Source of the DNA: Tolypeutes matacus
Lineage: Eukaryota; Chordata; Mammalia; Cingulata; Chlamyphoridae
Direction of reading: 5' to 3'
Length of the DNA: 64,000 nucleotides
Assembly: GCA_026826555.1 (NCBI GenBank)
Contig: JAKSZT010054566.1
Coordinates: 18,736 to 82,735 of the forward strand
Shown: positions 1-10,965 of the stretch, piece after piece
Layout: each line of letters starts with the position of its first letter
Numbering within the stretch: the first letter of the stretch is position 1
Program-made: the position numbers and the translations under genes
Notes under the pieces: generated by a model
Database searches by the model: none
Told to the model about the DNA's origin: nothing
Seen by the model: only the letters and a program-made list of their open reading frames with translations

Positions 1-465
1 CACGGCTACTATAACTATAACAACAACCATAGCTACTACAACTACTAGCACAGCTACTACTGCTACTGCTGCTAATTTACTGCTATTACTATTATAACAT
101 CTACTACTAATACAACTACTGTGGCTACAGCTGTAACTGCTACAATTATTTATTACTAGCACTACAACTGCTGTTTCTATTACAACACTACTACTCTTTT
201 TTTTTTTTTTTATTGGGAGGTCCCAGGGATCGAACTCAGGTCCCTCCATATGGGAGACGGACGCCCAACCCTTTGAGCCACATCCGTCCCCCAACACTAC
301 TACTCTTGCTACTATAACTACTACTACTGCTACAACCACTCCTCCTACTCCTACTGACAGCCACAAGTGCTATTACTATGACTACTAGTACCACAACTAC
401 GGCTACAGTCACTGCTATACTACACCAACAATTACTGCTGCTGCTGCTGCTGCTGCTAATAATGG
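1..465. repeat. Degenerate ACT/CTA trinucleotide array
   Basis: Imperfect triplet repeats (ctactac, actact, tgctgc) fill this stretch, ending in a nearly pure CTG run at about 436-458. A SINE splits it at 199-292. The reading frames through it encode only low-complexity Ser or Leu runs and are not genes. Confidence 0.85.
199..292 (-). mobile_element. DAS-type tRNA-derived SINE in the triplet array
   Basis: On the minus strand this reads as a tRNA-like head (GGATGTGGCTCAAAGGGTTG, later a B-box-like GATCGAACTC region) followed by a poly(A) tail, seen as poly(T) at 199-220. The 15-bp target-site duplication AACACTACTACTCTT at 184-198 and 293-307 is exact, showing L1-style retroposition and a fairly young insertion. 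Confidence 0.9.
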
Positions 466-699
466 CAGCAGTGATGCCTGCAGCTGTCTTTTTCTGGGCA
501 CATCGCCCATACCACTCTGCTGGACATGGTATCACCACTAGGCCATGTTCTCCTGGAGCCTCCCAGTAGGGAAGTGACTTGGTCCAGGTAGTACAGTTGT
601 TAAGCATCACCACCAGGATTCAAACCCAAGTGCTCTGCAGCTTCGTTCACAGCTATTAGAATGGCCATAGCCAAAGGTCAGACTGTAACAGTGCTGCAG
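466..699. other. Unassigned non-coding sequence
   Basis: No gene, splice-site pair or repeat family was recognised here. It links the triplet array to the LINE tail that follows. Confidence 0.4.
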
Positions 700-1091
700 A
701 GGATCATAAACTGCTGATGGCGATGGAAGATGGCACAGTCACTTTGGAAAACAATTTTGCGGTTTCTTAAATAGTTAAACATAAATTTACCATGGGAGCC
801 AACAATTCTACTCAGAGGTTCTGTCTGCCTGAGAGAAATGAAAACATATGTCCACCCAACGCTCATATTCGTAGCAGCATTATTCAGAGTGCTCAGAAGG
901 TGGAAACAGCAACTGGTGGCCCATCACCAAGAGGATGAAGAAAACATTGTGTGTCTATACAGTGAAAATCTCTTCAGCAGTAGAAGGGAATGAAACATCG
1001 ATAAACGCTACGACAAGGATGAACCTGGAAAACATTAAGCTACACGAATGCGGCCAGAGGCAACAGACCACTTATTTCATGATTACATTTA
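700..1091 (+). mobile_element. L1 ORF2 3'-end fragment (left part)
   Basis: Resembles the region at the end of L1 ORF2 (cactttggaaaacaattttg, gttaaacataaatttaccat). It continues after the Tigger1 insertion at 3589-3845, where the L1 3' UTR is seen. Decayed, with no open frame. Confidence 0.65.
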
Positions 1092-1503
1092 CACCATACT
1101 TTGTTTTCTTGTGCTTCACTTTATTGCACTTCATAGACACAGCATTTTTTACAAATTGAATGTTTGTGGCAACCCTGGATCGAGCAAGTCTATCAGCGCC
1201 CTTTTCCACAGCATGTGTTCTCTTCGTGTCTCTGTGTCACATTTTGGTAATTCTCACAGTACTTCTACCTTTTCATTGTTATTACTTCTAGTGTAGTGAT
1301 TTGTGATCTTTCGTGTTACTATTGTAATTGTTTTGGGGTGCTACTAACCGTGTCCATATAAGATGGCAAATTTAATTGATAAATGCTGTGCGTGTCCTGA
1401 CTGCTACCCTGACTGGCCGTTCCCTGTCCCTCTCCCTCTCCTTGGGCCTCCCTAGTCCCTGAGACACAACAATATTGAAATTAGACCAATCAATAACCCT
1501 ACA

Positions 1504-3380
1504 ATGCCCTGTAAGCGTTCAAGTGAAAGGAAGGATCACACACCTCTCACTTTAAATCAAAAGCTAGAAATGATGAAGCTTACTGAGGAAGGCATGTCGA
1601 AAGCTAAGATAGGCCAAAATCTGGGCCTCTTGCACCAAACAGTTAGCCAAGTTGTGAATGCAAAGGAAAAATTCTTGAAGGCAATTAAAAGTGCTACTCC
1701 AGTGAACACATGAATAAGAAAGTGAAATCGCCTGATTGCTGTTATGAAGAAAGCTTGAATGGTCTGGAGAGATCAAATCAGCCACAACATTCCCTTAAGC
1801 CAAAGTCTAATCCAGAGCAAGACCCTAACTCTTCAATTCTTTGAAGGCTGAGAGAGGTGAGGACGTTGCAGACGAAAAGTTTGAAGCTAGCAGGCTTGAT
1901 TCATGAGGTTTAAGAAAAGAAGCCATCTCCATAACATTAAAGTGCACAGTGAAGCAGCAAGTGCTGAGGTAGAAGCTGCAGCGAGTTATCCAGAAGATCT
2001 AGCTACGTTAATTGATGAAGGCGGCTACACTAAACAACAGATTTTCAGTGTAGACAAAACAGCCTTCTATTGGAAGAGGATGCCAACTAGGACTTTCATA
2101 GCTAGAGAGAAGTCAACGCCTGGCTTCAGAGCTTCAAAGGACAGGCTGACTCACGTGTTAGGGGCTAACGCAGCTGGCAACTTTAAGTTGGAGCCATGCT
2201 CATTTACCATTCTGGAAACCCCAGGGCCCTTAAGAATTGTGCTAAATCTACTCTGCCTGTGCTCTGTAAATGGAACAACAAAGCCTGGATGACAGCACAC
2301 CTGTCATGGTTTCCTGAATATAGTAGCCCACTTTTTTTTTTTTAAGGAGGTACTGGGGATTGAACCTGGGACCTTGTACATGGGAAGCAGGCGCTCAACC
2401 ACTGAGCCACACCCACTCTCCTAGTAGCACACTTTTGAAACCTACTGCCTACTTGTGAGACCTACTGCTCAGAAAAAATAAAAGATTCCTTTGAAAACAC
2501 GACTGCTCATTGACAGTGGACCTCATCACCCAAGAGCTCTGATGGAGATGGACAACAAGATGAATGTTGTTTTCATGACTGCTGACACAACATCCATTTT
2601 GCAGCTCATGGATCAAGGAGTAATTTCGACTTTCAAGTCTTATTTAAGAAATACATTTTGTAAGGCGATAGATGACATAGACAGTGATTCCTCTAAAAGA
2701 TCTGGGCAGTGTCAATTGAAAACCTTCTGGGAGGGATTCACCATTCTAGATGCCATTAAGAACATTCATGATTCATGGGAGGGAGTCAAAATATCAACAT
2801 CCACAGGCATTTGGAAGAAGATGATTCCAACCCTTGTGGATGACTTTGAGGTGTTCAAGACTTCAGTGGAGAAAGTAGCTGCAGATGTGGTGGGACCAGC
2901 AAGAGAACGAGGATTAGAAGTGGAGCCTGAAAATGTGAGTGAATTGCTGCAATTTCATGATAAAAACTTTAATGGACAAGGAGTTGCTTCTAATGGATGA
3001 ACCAAGAAAGTAGTTTCTTGAGATGGAATGTACTCCTGATGAAGATACGATGAGCATTGTTGGAATGACAACAAAGGATTTAGAATATTACATAAACTTA
3101 GTTGATAAAGCAGCAGCAGAGTTTGAGAGGATTTTTTGAAAGAAGTTCTACTGTGGGGAAAATGCTATCAAACAGCATTGCATACTACAGAGAAATCTTC
3201 CATGAAAGGAAGAGTCAACCAATGCGGCAAACTTCATTGTTGTCTCATTTTAAGAAATTGCCACAGCCACCCCAACTTTCAGCAATCACCCCCGTGATCA
3301 TTCAGCAGCCATCAACATCAAGGCAAGACCCTCCACCAGCAAAACGATTATACCTTGCTGAAGACTCAGATGATGGTTAG
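1504..3380 (+). pseudogene. Broken Tigger1 transposase
   Basis: Fragments in different frames together cover most of a pogo-type transposase: a CENP-B-like DNA-binding N-terminus (from 1504), central DDE-region pieces with an '[18 protein letters not shown]' stretch (1903-2292), and the C-terminal part (2491-3380). At least two frame breaks plus a SINE insertion at 2336 make it inactive. Intact relatives cut and paste Tigger elements at TA dinucleotides. This copy is a fossil. Confidence 0.88.
2336..2421 (-). mobile_element. DAS-type SINE inside Tigger1
   Basis: A minus-strand tRNA-like head with its tail seen as poly(T). The flanking 15-bp duplications at 2321-2335 and 2422-2436 (tagtagcNcactttt) differ at one base, so this copy is older than those with exact duplications. 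Confidence 0.85.
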
Positions 3381-3588
3381 CATTTTTTAGCAAGAAAGTA
3401 TTTTTAAACTAAGGTATGTTTTTTTAGACATAATGCTAAAATGCTGTCACACATTTAATAGGCTACAGTATAAACATAACTTTTATATGAGTGGGAAACC
3501 AAAAAATGTGTGTGACTCACTTTATTACGATTTTCACTTTATTGTGGTGATCTGGAACTGAACCCGCAATATCTCCAAGGTATGCCTG

Positions 3589-3845
3589 TATATAAAACGT
3601 TCAGAAAAAAGTGAATCTATGGATTTGTTTAGATTAGTGGTTGCCTGGGGCTGAGGATTAGCTGTAAATGAGCAATGAAGGATCTTATTGGGGTGGTGAA
3701 AATGTCTTAAAACTGGATTACTGTGATGGTTGCACAAATCAGTAAATTTTAGTAAAAATCATTAACCTGCGCCCTTAACATGGATTAATTTTATGGTACT
3801 TAAATTATACCTCAGTTAGGTTGTTAAACATATAACAGTGACCCA
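3589..3845 (+). mobile_element. L1 3' UTR fragment (right part)
   Basis: Typical old L1 3' end wording (gtggttgcctggggctgagg, tgatggttgcacaa, ttaaattatacctcagttagg). It is the continuation of the L1 piece at 700-1091, interrupted by Tigger1. Confidence 0.65.
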
Positions 3846-4269
3846 AACAAAGCTTCTGTGCTTACCTTTGGGGTGCTGGGGGTTGGGAGATTGAGTACCG
3901 GGAGGATAACAAAGGCACCGGTAATTAGAGGCAAAGAGCCACCAGAGAACAACATCAAAGGCAGAGGAACGCCCAGTGCCAGGCTCCCCGCACTGGGGAC
4001 CTGGTCGGACACACAGTGCTCAAAGGGTCATGAGGGGAGGCTGGGGGCCAGGGCGGCCTGCAGGGCCTCATGGGCCCGGGGGAGGAACTGGAGCCTCCCC
4101 TGAGTGGGAGGCGGCACGAGTGACAGGGGGCAGCGGCCAGTACCTGCCAGTAGGACCATTGGGAATGACGAGTGTGCCTGTGGTGGGCGGGGCAGTGAGG
4201 CCACCTGGACCTGGAGCTTTTCCTTCACTGAAACTCCTTGGTGTCTTCACTGCGCGGGGCAGAGCTCGC

Positions 4270-4460
4270 TTCTGGTCTGCGGAGCCTCGAGCAAGTTACT
4301 TAACTTCCTTGGCCTGTCTGTTTCCATATCTGGAAAGCAGGGCTAGTAAAACTTCCTTTGGAGGGCAGTTAGGAACATTCATTCACTCAGCAAATGTTTA
4401 CTGAGCGCCTTCTATGCGTCAGGCTCCGTTGAGGCATTGGGGATTTGTGAGCAAATAAAA
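4270..4460 (+). repeat. MIR core followed by L2/MIR-type piece
   Basis: The wording 'agcaagttacttaacttcct' and 'ctgtctgtttccatatctg' matches the MIR core. 'aaatgtttactgagcgcctt' belongs to the usual L2/MIR 3' vocabulary. Confidence 0.6.
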
Positions 4461-4814
4461 CTAAAATCTCTGTTCTTGTGCACATTTCAGCGTTGGAAGA
4501 GATCCCTTGTGCAACCAGGTAGTGCCTGGCAGGCACGCGGCGCCCACTTCTTGCGCCCCTGTATGTCCCTGGCATGGTCGTCATTAGAGGAACAAGTCCG
4601 GTTCCTCCTCCTTGCCTTGTCAGAGCAGACGCCCGAGTGTTCATCTCCTTCCCGGCCACTCTCCTCGCCACTCTCTCGCGAGTTCAGGGTGGCATCCTTC
4701 ACCTTCACAAAACAGACCACAAGTACAGGTGTTATCCCCAGCACCCCAAGTTTTCCCAGGTCCCCTGCCCTTTTTGCGGTACTGCTTGCAGAATCACATT
4801 CAGTTTCCACCCCT

Positions 4815-5235
4815 TCCTTGCTGTGGGGCCTCAGGTAAGTTTCCTAACCCGTAAAATGAAGACGGTAATACACCTGCCTCCAGGACCCTAGCTAGCTCAT
4901 GCAGTGCCTTTGTGCGCAGGAGGAAAGGGCACCCCTCCAGGCAAGCACCACCCTGCACCAGGGTACACTGCTTGAGGAGTGGGTGCTGTCTTTGTTCAAA
5001 TTAGAATAGGATGCTTCTTCCACTGGATGGAAGCGGCCCGGAGTCAGGCACAAGCTTGGCTGGAATTTAGTCTGTGCTTGGCCCCTCTGCCTGGTGCCCT
5101 TGTGCAGTAAACAATATGCCCAACTGTACAGCAACTGCATGGCTAAATCAAAGGGCTCGTGAGGATGAAATGCAACAACACTGGTAAAGCACTCAGCATG
5201 GGGCGTGACACATAGTAAGGACTCCCTACTTGCTT
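4815..5235 (+). repeat. MIR fragments
   Basis: 'gtttcctaacccgtaaaatg' and 'gcactcagcatggggcgtga' followed by 'acatagtaaggactcc' are MIR-like, with an unrelated stretch between them. Confidence 0.5.
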
Positions 5236-5684
5236 GCACCCATTAACGTCATTGTGTTTTCCCTCCCAGAGCTGATGTAGCTTTTCCTACCAACTTCCTC
5301 TTCGCCGCTCTAATGCTGCCCCCTTGTGAGTCTGACATGGCACAGCAGTGTTATCTTGCCTCCTGCTTCCTCCCTCGTTCGGAAATTCAAATGTTCTTTC
5401 CTAGGAAATCGCTTCGGAGTAACACCTTCCAAAGTGTAGCATCAGAGTGGCCTTTCCTCTAGATCAGAATTAAGCTCCCCTCCTCCCTCTCCACCAAAGA
5501 GAACCTCTGCCCCTGGCACCCTGGCAGACAGCAAGCTTACCTGCCTCCTGCCGCCCAGCAGCTGGCCTCCACTCTTCTCTCCGGCCTGGAAAACCGGCCT
5601 CATCAGCGGCTCCAGGGAGGCCCCCAGGCAGGGCTGCCCTGCAGCTCCTCCTCCACTCCAGGCGCCTTCCCCCAGCAGTGGCGC

Positions 5685-6587
5685 CTACTTCTGGGTTGTC
5701 CCCCCAGGTGTTCGTGCGACGCCTGCTCTTCCCCGGCCGGCCCCCTCTCCCAGGTAGCCAGTCACCAGTGGGTTGAGAACCACGCTCCAGGCACCTGTGA
5801 TGAGCCCCAGCTTCCGCCAGCGGCCTCCCGTGGTGGGGTGCAGGAAGCCGGCCACGGTGGAGGCATTGTAGGGCCCTAGGCAGAGCACCAGCGTGAGCAG
5901 GGCCCCGCCGGCCACCCAGGCCGCCCTCAGCTTCCGCCTGTGGCTCAGCCCTGAGCGGGCCAGGGCCCGGAGGCAGCCCACGTAGCAGAAGGCCGTGATG
6001 GCCAAGGGCAGAAAGAAGAGCAGGATGGCGAGGCTGAGGCGAGCAGGGCCCGCCGACTCGGGGCCCCAGGCCTCCAGGCAGACCTGAGAGCCGTTGACCC
6101 GCGTGTTGATGCCCAGGGAGCTGGTGGAGTTGTCCGTCCAGCCTCCCAGAGCCTCCAGCCCAAAGACCAGCCCCAGGTGACAGAGGACCAGGGCCCATAT
6201 AGCCACGCACACCCCCCAGGAGTAGCGCGGCCTCCGGAGGGCTTGGTAGCCCAGGGGGAAGGCCGCCCCCAGGTAGCGGCCTACGCTCAGGGCAGCCAGG
6301 AGGCCCCCGCCCGCGTAGAGCGGGGCGAAGTGGGCCAGGGCAAAGGCAGGGCAGAGGGCGGCCGGCAGAGGCCAGGCCCCCGCGGCCAGGGCCTCCACGG
6401 CCTTCAGGGGCAGGGAGACGGCCAGCAGCAGGTCAGAGCAGCCCAGGTGCAGGGCGTAGACCAGGCTGGGGGTGAGGCGGAGCCGCGCGCGGGCCGCGGC
6501 GCCTCGGATGGCCAGCGCGTTGAGCGGGAAGCCCAGCGCAAAGGCGGCCGCGTACAGGGCGAAGGAGAGCTGCGGAGGCAGGACCAT
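5685..6587 (-). CDS. FFAR1: Free fatty acid receptor 1 (GPR40)
   Basis: An intact single-exon 300-residue class A GPCR, the same length as human FFAR1 and alignable without gaps. It is known as a plasma-membrane Gq-coupled receptor for medium- and long-chain fatty acids in pancreatic beta cells and enteroendocrine cells. Seven hydrophobic segments are visible. Cys79 and Cys170 are placed for the extracellular disulfide, and sequons lie at Asn153 and Asn165. Ligand-site residues Tyr91, His137, Arg183, Tyr240 and Arg258 are kept, but position 244 is Thr and 88 is Ala where human has Asn and Phe. The start (ATG at 6585-6587) gives MVLPPQLSF, matching the human N-terminus after residue 1. GC content is high. 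The gene lies next to CD22 on the same strand, as in human. FFAR3 and FFAR2, expected farther downstream on this strand, are not in the window. Confidence 0.98.
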   Translation of the reverse strand: MVLPPQLSFALYAAAFALGFPLNALAIRGAAARARLRLTPSLVYALHLGCSDLLLAVSLPLKAVEALAAGAWPLPAALCPAFALAHFAPLYAGGGLLAALSVGRYLGAAFPLGYQALRRPRYSWGVCVAIWALVLCHLGLVFGLEALGGWTDNSTSSLGINTRVNGSQVCLEAWGPESAGPARLSLAILLFFLPLAITAFCYVGCLRALARSGLSHRRKLRAAWVAGGALLTLVLCLGPYNASTVAGFLHPTTGGRWRKLGLITGAWSVVLNPLVTGYLGEGAGRGRAGVARTPGGTTQK

Positions 6588-8399
6588 GGGGCCCGGCTGC
6601 CGGCCGCCCCAGCGCTCCCGGGGAGACCGCCTGGTGTCCGAGCTGCTTGGGCGATGAGAACCACGTCACGAGACGCTTGCGGAAATGGAGGCCTGCATTA
6701 GAAGCGAGGTCTTCTAGCTCTCCGTCCTTGGCTCTCTTTCCACCATACCAGCTCTTAAAAGGAGGAGAGCAGCCACCGGCTAGCAGAAAAAGACAGGATG
6801 GAGGCCTCCAGGTCCCACGGGAGGAAGGCGTCTTGATTTCTGAGGCTCTGGGGAGAGAAGAGGCAGAGAGGATTTGGAACTCGGTCAGGCCTTACGTGTG
6901 TTTTCTTTGTCATGGAGGTGAGGCTCCTGCATCCACTCCCCTCCCCCCAATTCCCTGGAAAGAGAATGAGCTTCCCCCCACCCCACCCCCGAGTGGAGAG
7001 CTTGCACAGCAGATGGTTGAGGGCTGGTGGCGACTCCCAGCTGAGGGGAAGAGAAGTCGGGGTTCTGGATATGATGGAGGATGTGGTGAGGAGCAGGCAG
7101 AGGCGTCCCCAGGGGACACTCCAAGGGTAAGCCAGATCCCACCAGTGTCACAGGGAATAACCTTAGCAGACTTTGGGGACCCCCTAGGCCAGGAGAATTG
7201 GGGGTTTGGGAAATAATGATTGGTGGACAGAGGAGCCACAGAAAAAGGGACTCACCTCTTGATGTTGCCAGATGTCTCTGAGGCTCGGGAGTCCCCCTTG
7301 CTGGGCTGGGCAGTGAGCCGGAAGGGAGACGGAAGGGTGGGGTGACAGTGCCATTAGCCGGAGGCACTAGCAGCCTGGGTGAGCAGCTAATGGGGCATCT
7401 CAGGCAGGAGCCCGGGCCAGGGCAAAAAGGTAAGGGGCCAAGAAGAAGATTCGAGCATGAAAGTGGGGAAGGGTGGGAATCTGGTTTTTCTCTGGGTAGG
7501 CTGGGCAGGGTGCAGCCAGGATTAGGAAGGAGCAGGATTCGTGGAGGTGGACCAGATCATAGCTCCCTGCCCCGCCCCAGCCCACCCACAGCCGTTCACA
7601 CCTACTCCTGGATGAAATTGTGGGCAGGCCCCATGCATTACGGGCTTACTCCCAGATAACAAAAACCACTCCAGGCACTTTAGTCACCCAAGCCATCTCA
7701 ATTCAGTTGTGAATATGTGGGATGATGAAAAGTTCGCCCCAAGACAAAGCTTCTCCCCTCCCCCAGCGTGTGCAGCCTGCAGACGCCTTCTGTGAGGACC
7801 GGGCTCCTTTATTTTCCTGCCTCGCGCTTCTCTCCCTTCTAGCTTGCCGGCAGTGCTTTCTGGCCAACTCAGCGCTGGCAGGGGGAGGAAGGAGGAAAAG
7901 CGAGGCACAAGCAAAGTCTTGCCTGTCCACGCTAGAGCCACACGGCTGTGGTCTGCACTCTGCCTCTCTCCGGACTGCCTGATGCCGAAGCCGGCTCCTT
8001 CCCGGGACTCTCGTGTAGGGACCCTGGCCGGCACTCACCCGGCCCCGGCAGTGGTCTCAACGCCCCTCTCATCAGGCTTCAGATGGGGAACGTGCCCCCC
8101 CTCCCCTAGGGGGCGCATGACGGCGGTAGGCAGTGGGACCCTCACACCTCAAGGGCAACCTCTGAAGAAATGCTGTCGTTTCCTACCTTAATCCTTTTAT
8201 AGCTCAAGTTATTGAATTGGTTCAGCACCTCACTCTGAATGCGGAATAACTCACCACCAACTGTTTACACTGAGAAACTGACAGAACTGAGGAAAATTTG
8301 AAAAGGAGTGCCATTTGCATGCTGCAACAAGTGTTTGGGAGACAGGAGAAGCTGGGGGCCAAGGGAGGCATCAGGTCTTAGTTTCTCTGCTTGGCTCCT

Positions 8400-9010
8400 C
8401 CCACCTGACAGTTCAGGTCTCTGCCTGGTGTCACTTCCCCAGGGAGCCTTCCCTGACCCCTCCTCTGCTCCCAGCTGGTGTCCTCTTGCATTGTGTTTAT
8501 TCGCAGCTCCCTTAACTCAGAGGCCTCCTAGTTGCTATTTCCGCTGCTAGAGGGCAAATATTTCAGTCTTCTTTGCCCCCAGCGAAGGTGCTCAGTAAGC
8601 AATGCTGAAAGGGTGGCCAGTTGTCTGGGCTCTGGGAGATCTGGGGCTGGGCTGCCTGTGGTCTGGAGTCCTGGCCTCAGAGCTTCCCGGCCACCTGCTT
8701 GCACACTTCAGCGGTGCCTGTTGACAGCCACATCTCACGGTCAATTGGTTATGAAGGAGGTTTATGTCAGCAGCTGGGCTCAGGGACAGAAGGGAAGGCA
8801 GCCGCCATTGCCAGGGAGCCTGTCCCAGGCCTCATCCACACTCTTGAGTGGATCCTGCCCTAATCCTTTGGGGATCTTAGACTATGAGAACCCTGAGAGT
8901 GGAGCTGTCTTGACTCGTTTGTACCCCCAGCACCTGGCTGCACCTGACTCAATGCTGGATGCATTGACAGGTGCTCAGGAAATGTTTGCTGAATGAATGA
9001 ACGAATGACA
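8400..9010 (+). repeat. L2 3' end fragments
   Basis: Stretches such as 'gggagccttccctgacccct', 'ctagagggcaaatatttcag' and the end 'gaaatgtttgctgaatgaat' follow the L2 3' consensus vocabulary. Interrupted and diverged. Confidence 0.55.
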
Positions 9011-9151
9011 CTGGACCTCATTGCGGGTATGGAAACCCCCAAATCCTTCCCTTTCTTTTAAATGGTTGTCTAAGTCTCCCCTTCCTCCAAAAATAATTCT
9101 AGGTCATAGAAAAGTTGCCAATGCCCACAAGAAATCAAAGGTGACAATTTT

Positions 9152-9346
9152 CAGGAGTTCTTAATAAGGTGTCTGTGAGCTTGAATTGAAATTCAAAAAA
9201 AGCCATTATTTTGTGGGGACATTTTGGTGCGGGTGTGATATATATATTAAATAATACACAGTACAGTGTGGACTTACTAAGGGGTCTGTGGTTTTCAGCT
9301 GACTGACAAAGCGGTCCGTGGAACAAAAAAAGGTTAAGAACCCCTG
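9152..9346 (+). mobile_element. hAT-like MITE, copy 1
   Basis: A 195-bp element with terminal inverted repeats (caggagttcttaa at the left, ttaagaacccctg at the right). It is the reverse complement of the copy at 51064-51256 over its whole length. No target duplication is evident at this older copy. It has no coding capacity, so it would have been mobilised in trans by a hAT transposase. Confidence 0.75.
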
Positions 9347-9934
9347 CTTTAGACTGATGGGGAAACCAGTGCTTCACTCTGCCATAAGTCCAGGAATAAC
9401 CAAAATGCCATCTTCTCTTAGAAAGCAGTCTGATATTGAGCAGAGGTAGGAAAGGAGGGAAGAAAAGGAAGGTGGCACTTCTGAGCACCAAGTACATGCC
9501 AGGGATTCATCTTGCTGATTTATTAATCACATGTTCCCTGCCCTCCAAGGAGATGGGATCTCAGTCCATTTGCAGAAGGAGGAGAATGAATGGGGAGAGG
9601 TCAAACCAGACAAGTGGAGGTAAAGCTGGAAGGGCTTACCTGAAAGTCTGACTTTGTGAGCATAATAGAGAACTGGGGGGTATGATGGTGAAAGACAGAA
9701 AAGCTGGAGGTTTCTCAAGGCAGCTGGCCTTCAGCAGGTTCTTAAGCAGCTGCAGGTTGTGAAAGAAATTGGTACGGGGACTTTTGAGAATAGCTGTGAG
9801 TAATGAATTGGCTTCCCCTTTTACATCCTTCGAGGGCTGCAAATACAAGACGGGAACTGTTTTCTTTCTTAGGGGCTTTAGGCTGCTGTGTTAGGTTTCT
9901 TCTAATGTGACTCCAGTATCTGTGAGGTTACATC

Positions 9935-10075
9935 TCACTTCCTGCAAGACGAAGAAACCAAGGCTCAGGGAAGTTGGTGAACTTTGCCCGAGATCACTCT
10001 GCTAGTCAGGTAGAAGCGTCTCCATTCAAACTCATGCTTGCGTGATCACAAGGCCAGTGCACTCTCCGAACCACT
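9935..10075 (-). repeat. MIR fragment
   Basis: 'accaaggctcagggaagttg' and 'gatcactctgctagtcaggt' match the reverse complement of the MIR core. Confidence 0.6.
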
Positions 10076-10217
10076 GATTTGATCATGACATTTACCGTGA
10101 CTCCCTTTCCTTCTCCCCAAGCCCCATGATGCCTCCTCCATCTTCCCATCCCCAAACACCCTGCCCTCCACGGACTGGAAATCGTTCCTGGGTTCTTTGG
10201 AGTTGTATCTGAGCCAT

Positions 10218-10223
10218 TTTATT
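10218..10223 (-). promoter_or_regulatory. Candidate CD22 poly(A) signal
   Basis: AATAAA on the minus strand, about 610 bases past the CD22 stop codon. It is the first canonical signal seen in a plausible 3' UTR range; use was inferred from position only. Confidence 0.5.
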
Positions 10224-10833
10224 GTGCAGCTCTGTGTTCATTACATGTTTGTCCACACCATGTGTCTGTCTCAGATTGCGAGACCCCTGAGCGTGGGGAC
10301 TGCAGCATCCTGTCTGTGGAATGCCTAGCTTACGTGGAGACACATTTCTAGAGGAGAAACCAGTAGGGACAGTGCCTCTTTCTTGCTCACTTCTGTCCCT
10401 CTTCCCCTAGGCTTTACCCCAGAGGCAGAGATTGGGCATAAGACTCGTGAGTGGCAATGCAGAGCATGACTGGGGGGTAAGGAGTAAGGAAAGGGGGAAA
10501 GAACCAGGGGGCAGAGCTGGGAGAGCAGATGGTGGCAGGTGGCAGGGGAGGGGGCAGAGGGAGTTGTAGAGCGCAGGGGTGGTGTTTTGATGAGTTTCTG
10601 GGTGGGAAGGAGAGAGGAAGTGGGCCAGGGCAGGGCCCATCAGAGGGCCCATCAGAGCTCATGTTATGAGCTGAGGGGAAGTCTGGCTCCCGCATTTGCA
10701 CAAGGCTTTCTGCACCAACTGGGGTGGCAATAACCGAGTAACTGATTGGCTGTGCCACTGGGGCTCCAGCAGCTCCAGGACCACCCTGGTTCCGGCAGCC
10801 CCTGGGCACTCCCACCACAGCTGGTTCTGCCCC

Positions 10834-10965
10834 TCAGTGCTTGAGGGTCACATATTCCACTTCTCCTTGGGTCAGAGGCCGCTTCCCAGCACCAAACTGA
10901 ACCAGCTCCGAGTAATGTATCCCCTCTTCTTCTGGAAGATCTGGAGCCACGTTCTCATAGTCGCC
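10834..10965 (-). CDS. CD22: CD22 coding exon 13
   Basis: Encodes residues 798-840: the GDYENV Grb2 motif, ITIMs IHYSEL and VEYVTL, and the C-terminal LKH before TGA at 10834-10836. The acceptor CTCAG precedes 10965. Confidence 0.95.
   Translation of the reverse strand, partial: GDYENVAPDLPEEEGIHYSELVQFGAGKRPLTQGEVEYVTLKH

Larger units (their letters stand above)
1092..3588 (+). mobile_element. Tigger1 (Tc1/mariner, pogo group) DNA transposon, decayed
   Basis: The leader, transposase region and right terminal inverted repeat (ccaaggtatgcctg, ending about 3588) match the Tigger1 layout. Removing the SINE at 2336-2421 and its duplicated target leaves about 2.4 kb, close to the full family length. 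The transposase frame is broken into pieces at 1504-1713 (N-terminal helix-turn-helix, with the [10 protein letters not shown] motif), 1903-2292, 2491-3000 and 3102-3380, with stops and shifts between them, so it cannot make transposase. Both flanks are L1 sequence, so it inserted into an older LINE. Confidence 0.9.
3846..5684. other. Intergenic sequence downstream of FFAR1
   Basis: Holds old interspersed repeats only: a MIR core near 4270-4345, an L2/MIR-type piece at 4375-4460 and a MIR at about 4815-5235. No exon or clear poly(A) signal for FFAR1 was identified. Open frames here are short and overlap on both strands. Confidence 0.6.
6588..10200. other. Intergenic sequence between CD22 and FFAR1
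   Basis: No coding exon was recognised. It contains L2 sequence (about 8400-9010), the MITE at 9152-9346 and a MIR at 9935-10075. Upstream sequence of FFAR1 (6590-7400) presumably holds its promoter and any 5' non-coding exon, but neither could be fixed by eye. Confidence 0.6.

Noticed and set aside
378..569. Plus-strand frame with a poly-leucine stretch
   Set aside because: Direct translation of the CTG-rich triplet array; no homology or splice context.
1..5684. Search for FFAR3, expected downstream of FFAR1
   Set aside because: No seven-helix receptor frame exists here; the stretch is repeats and unassigned sequence, so FFAR3 would lie before position 1.
6177..6701. 174-codon open frame on the plus strand opposite FFAR1
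   Set aside because: A shadow of a GC-rich coding exon; the minus frame encodes a complete recognisable receptor.
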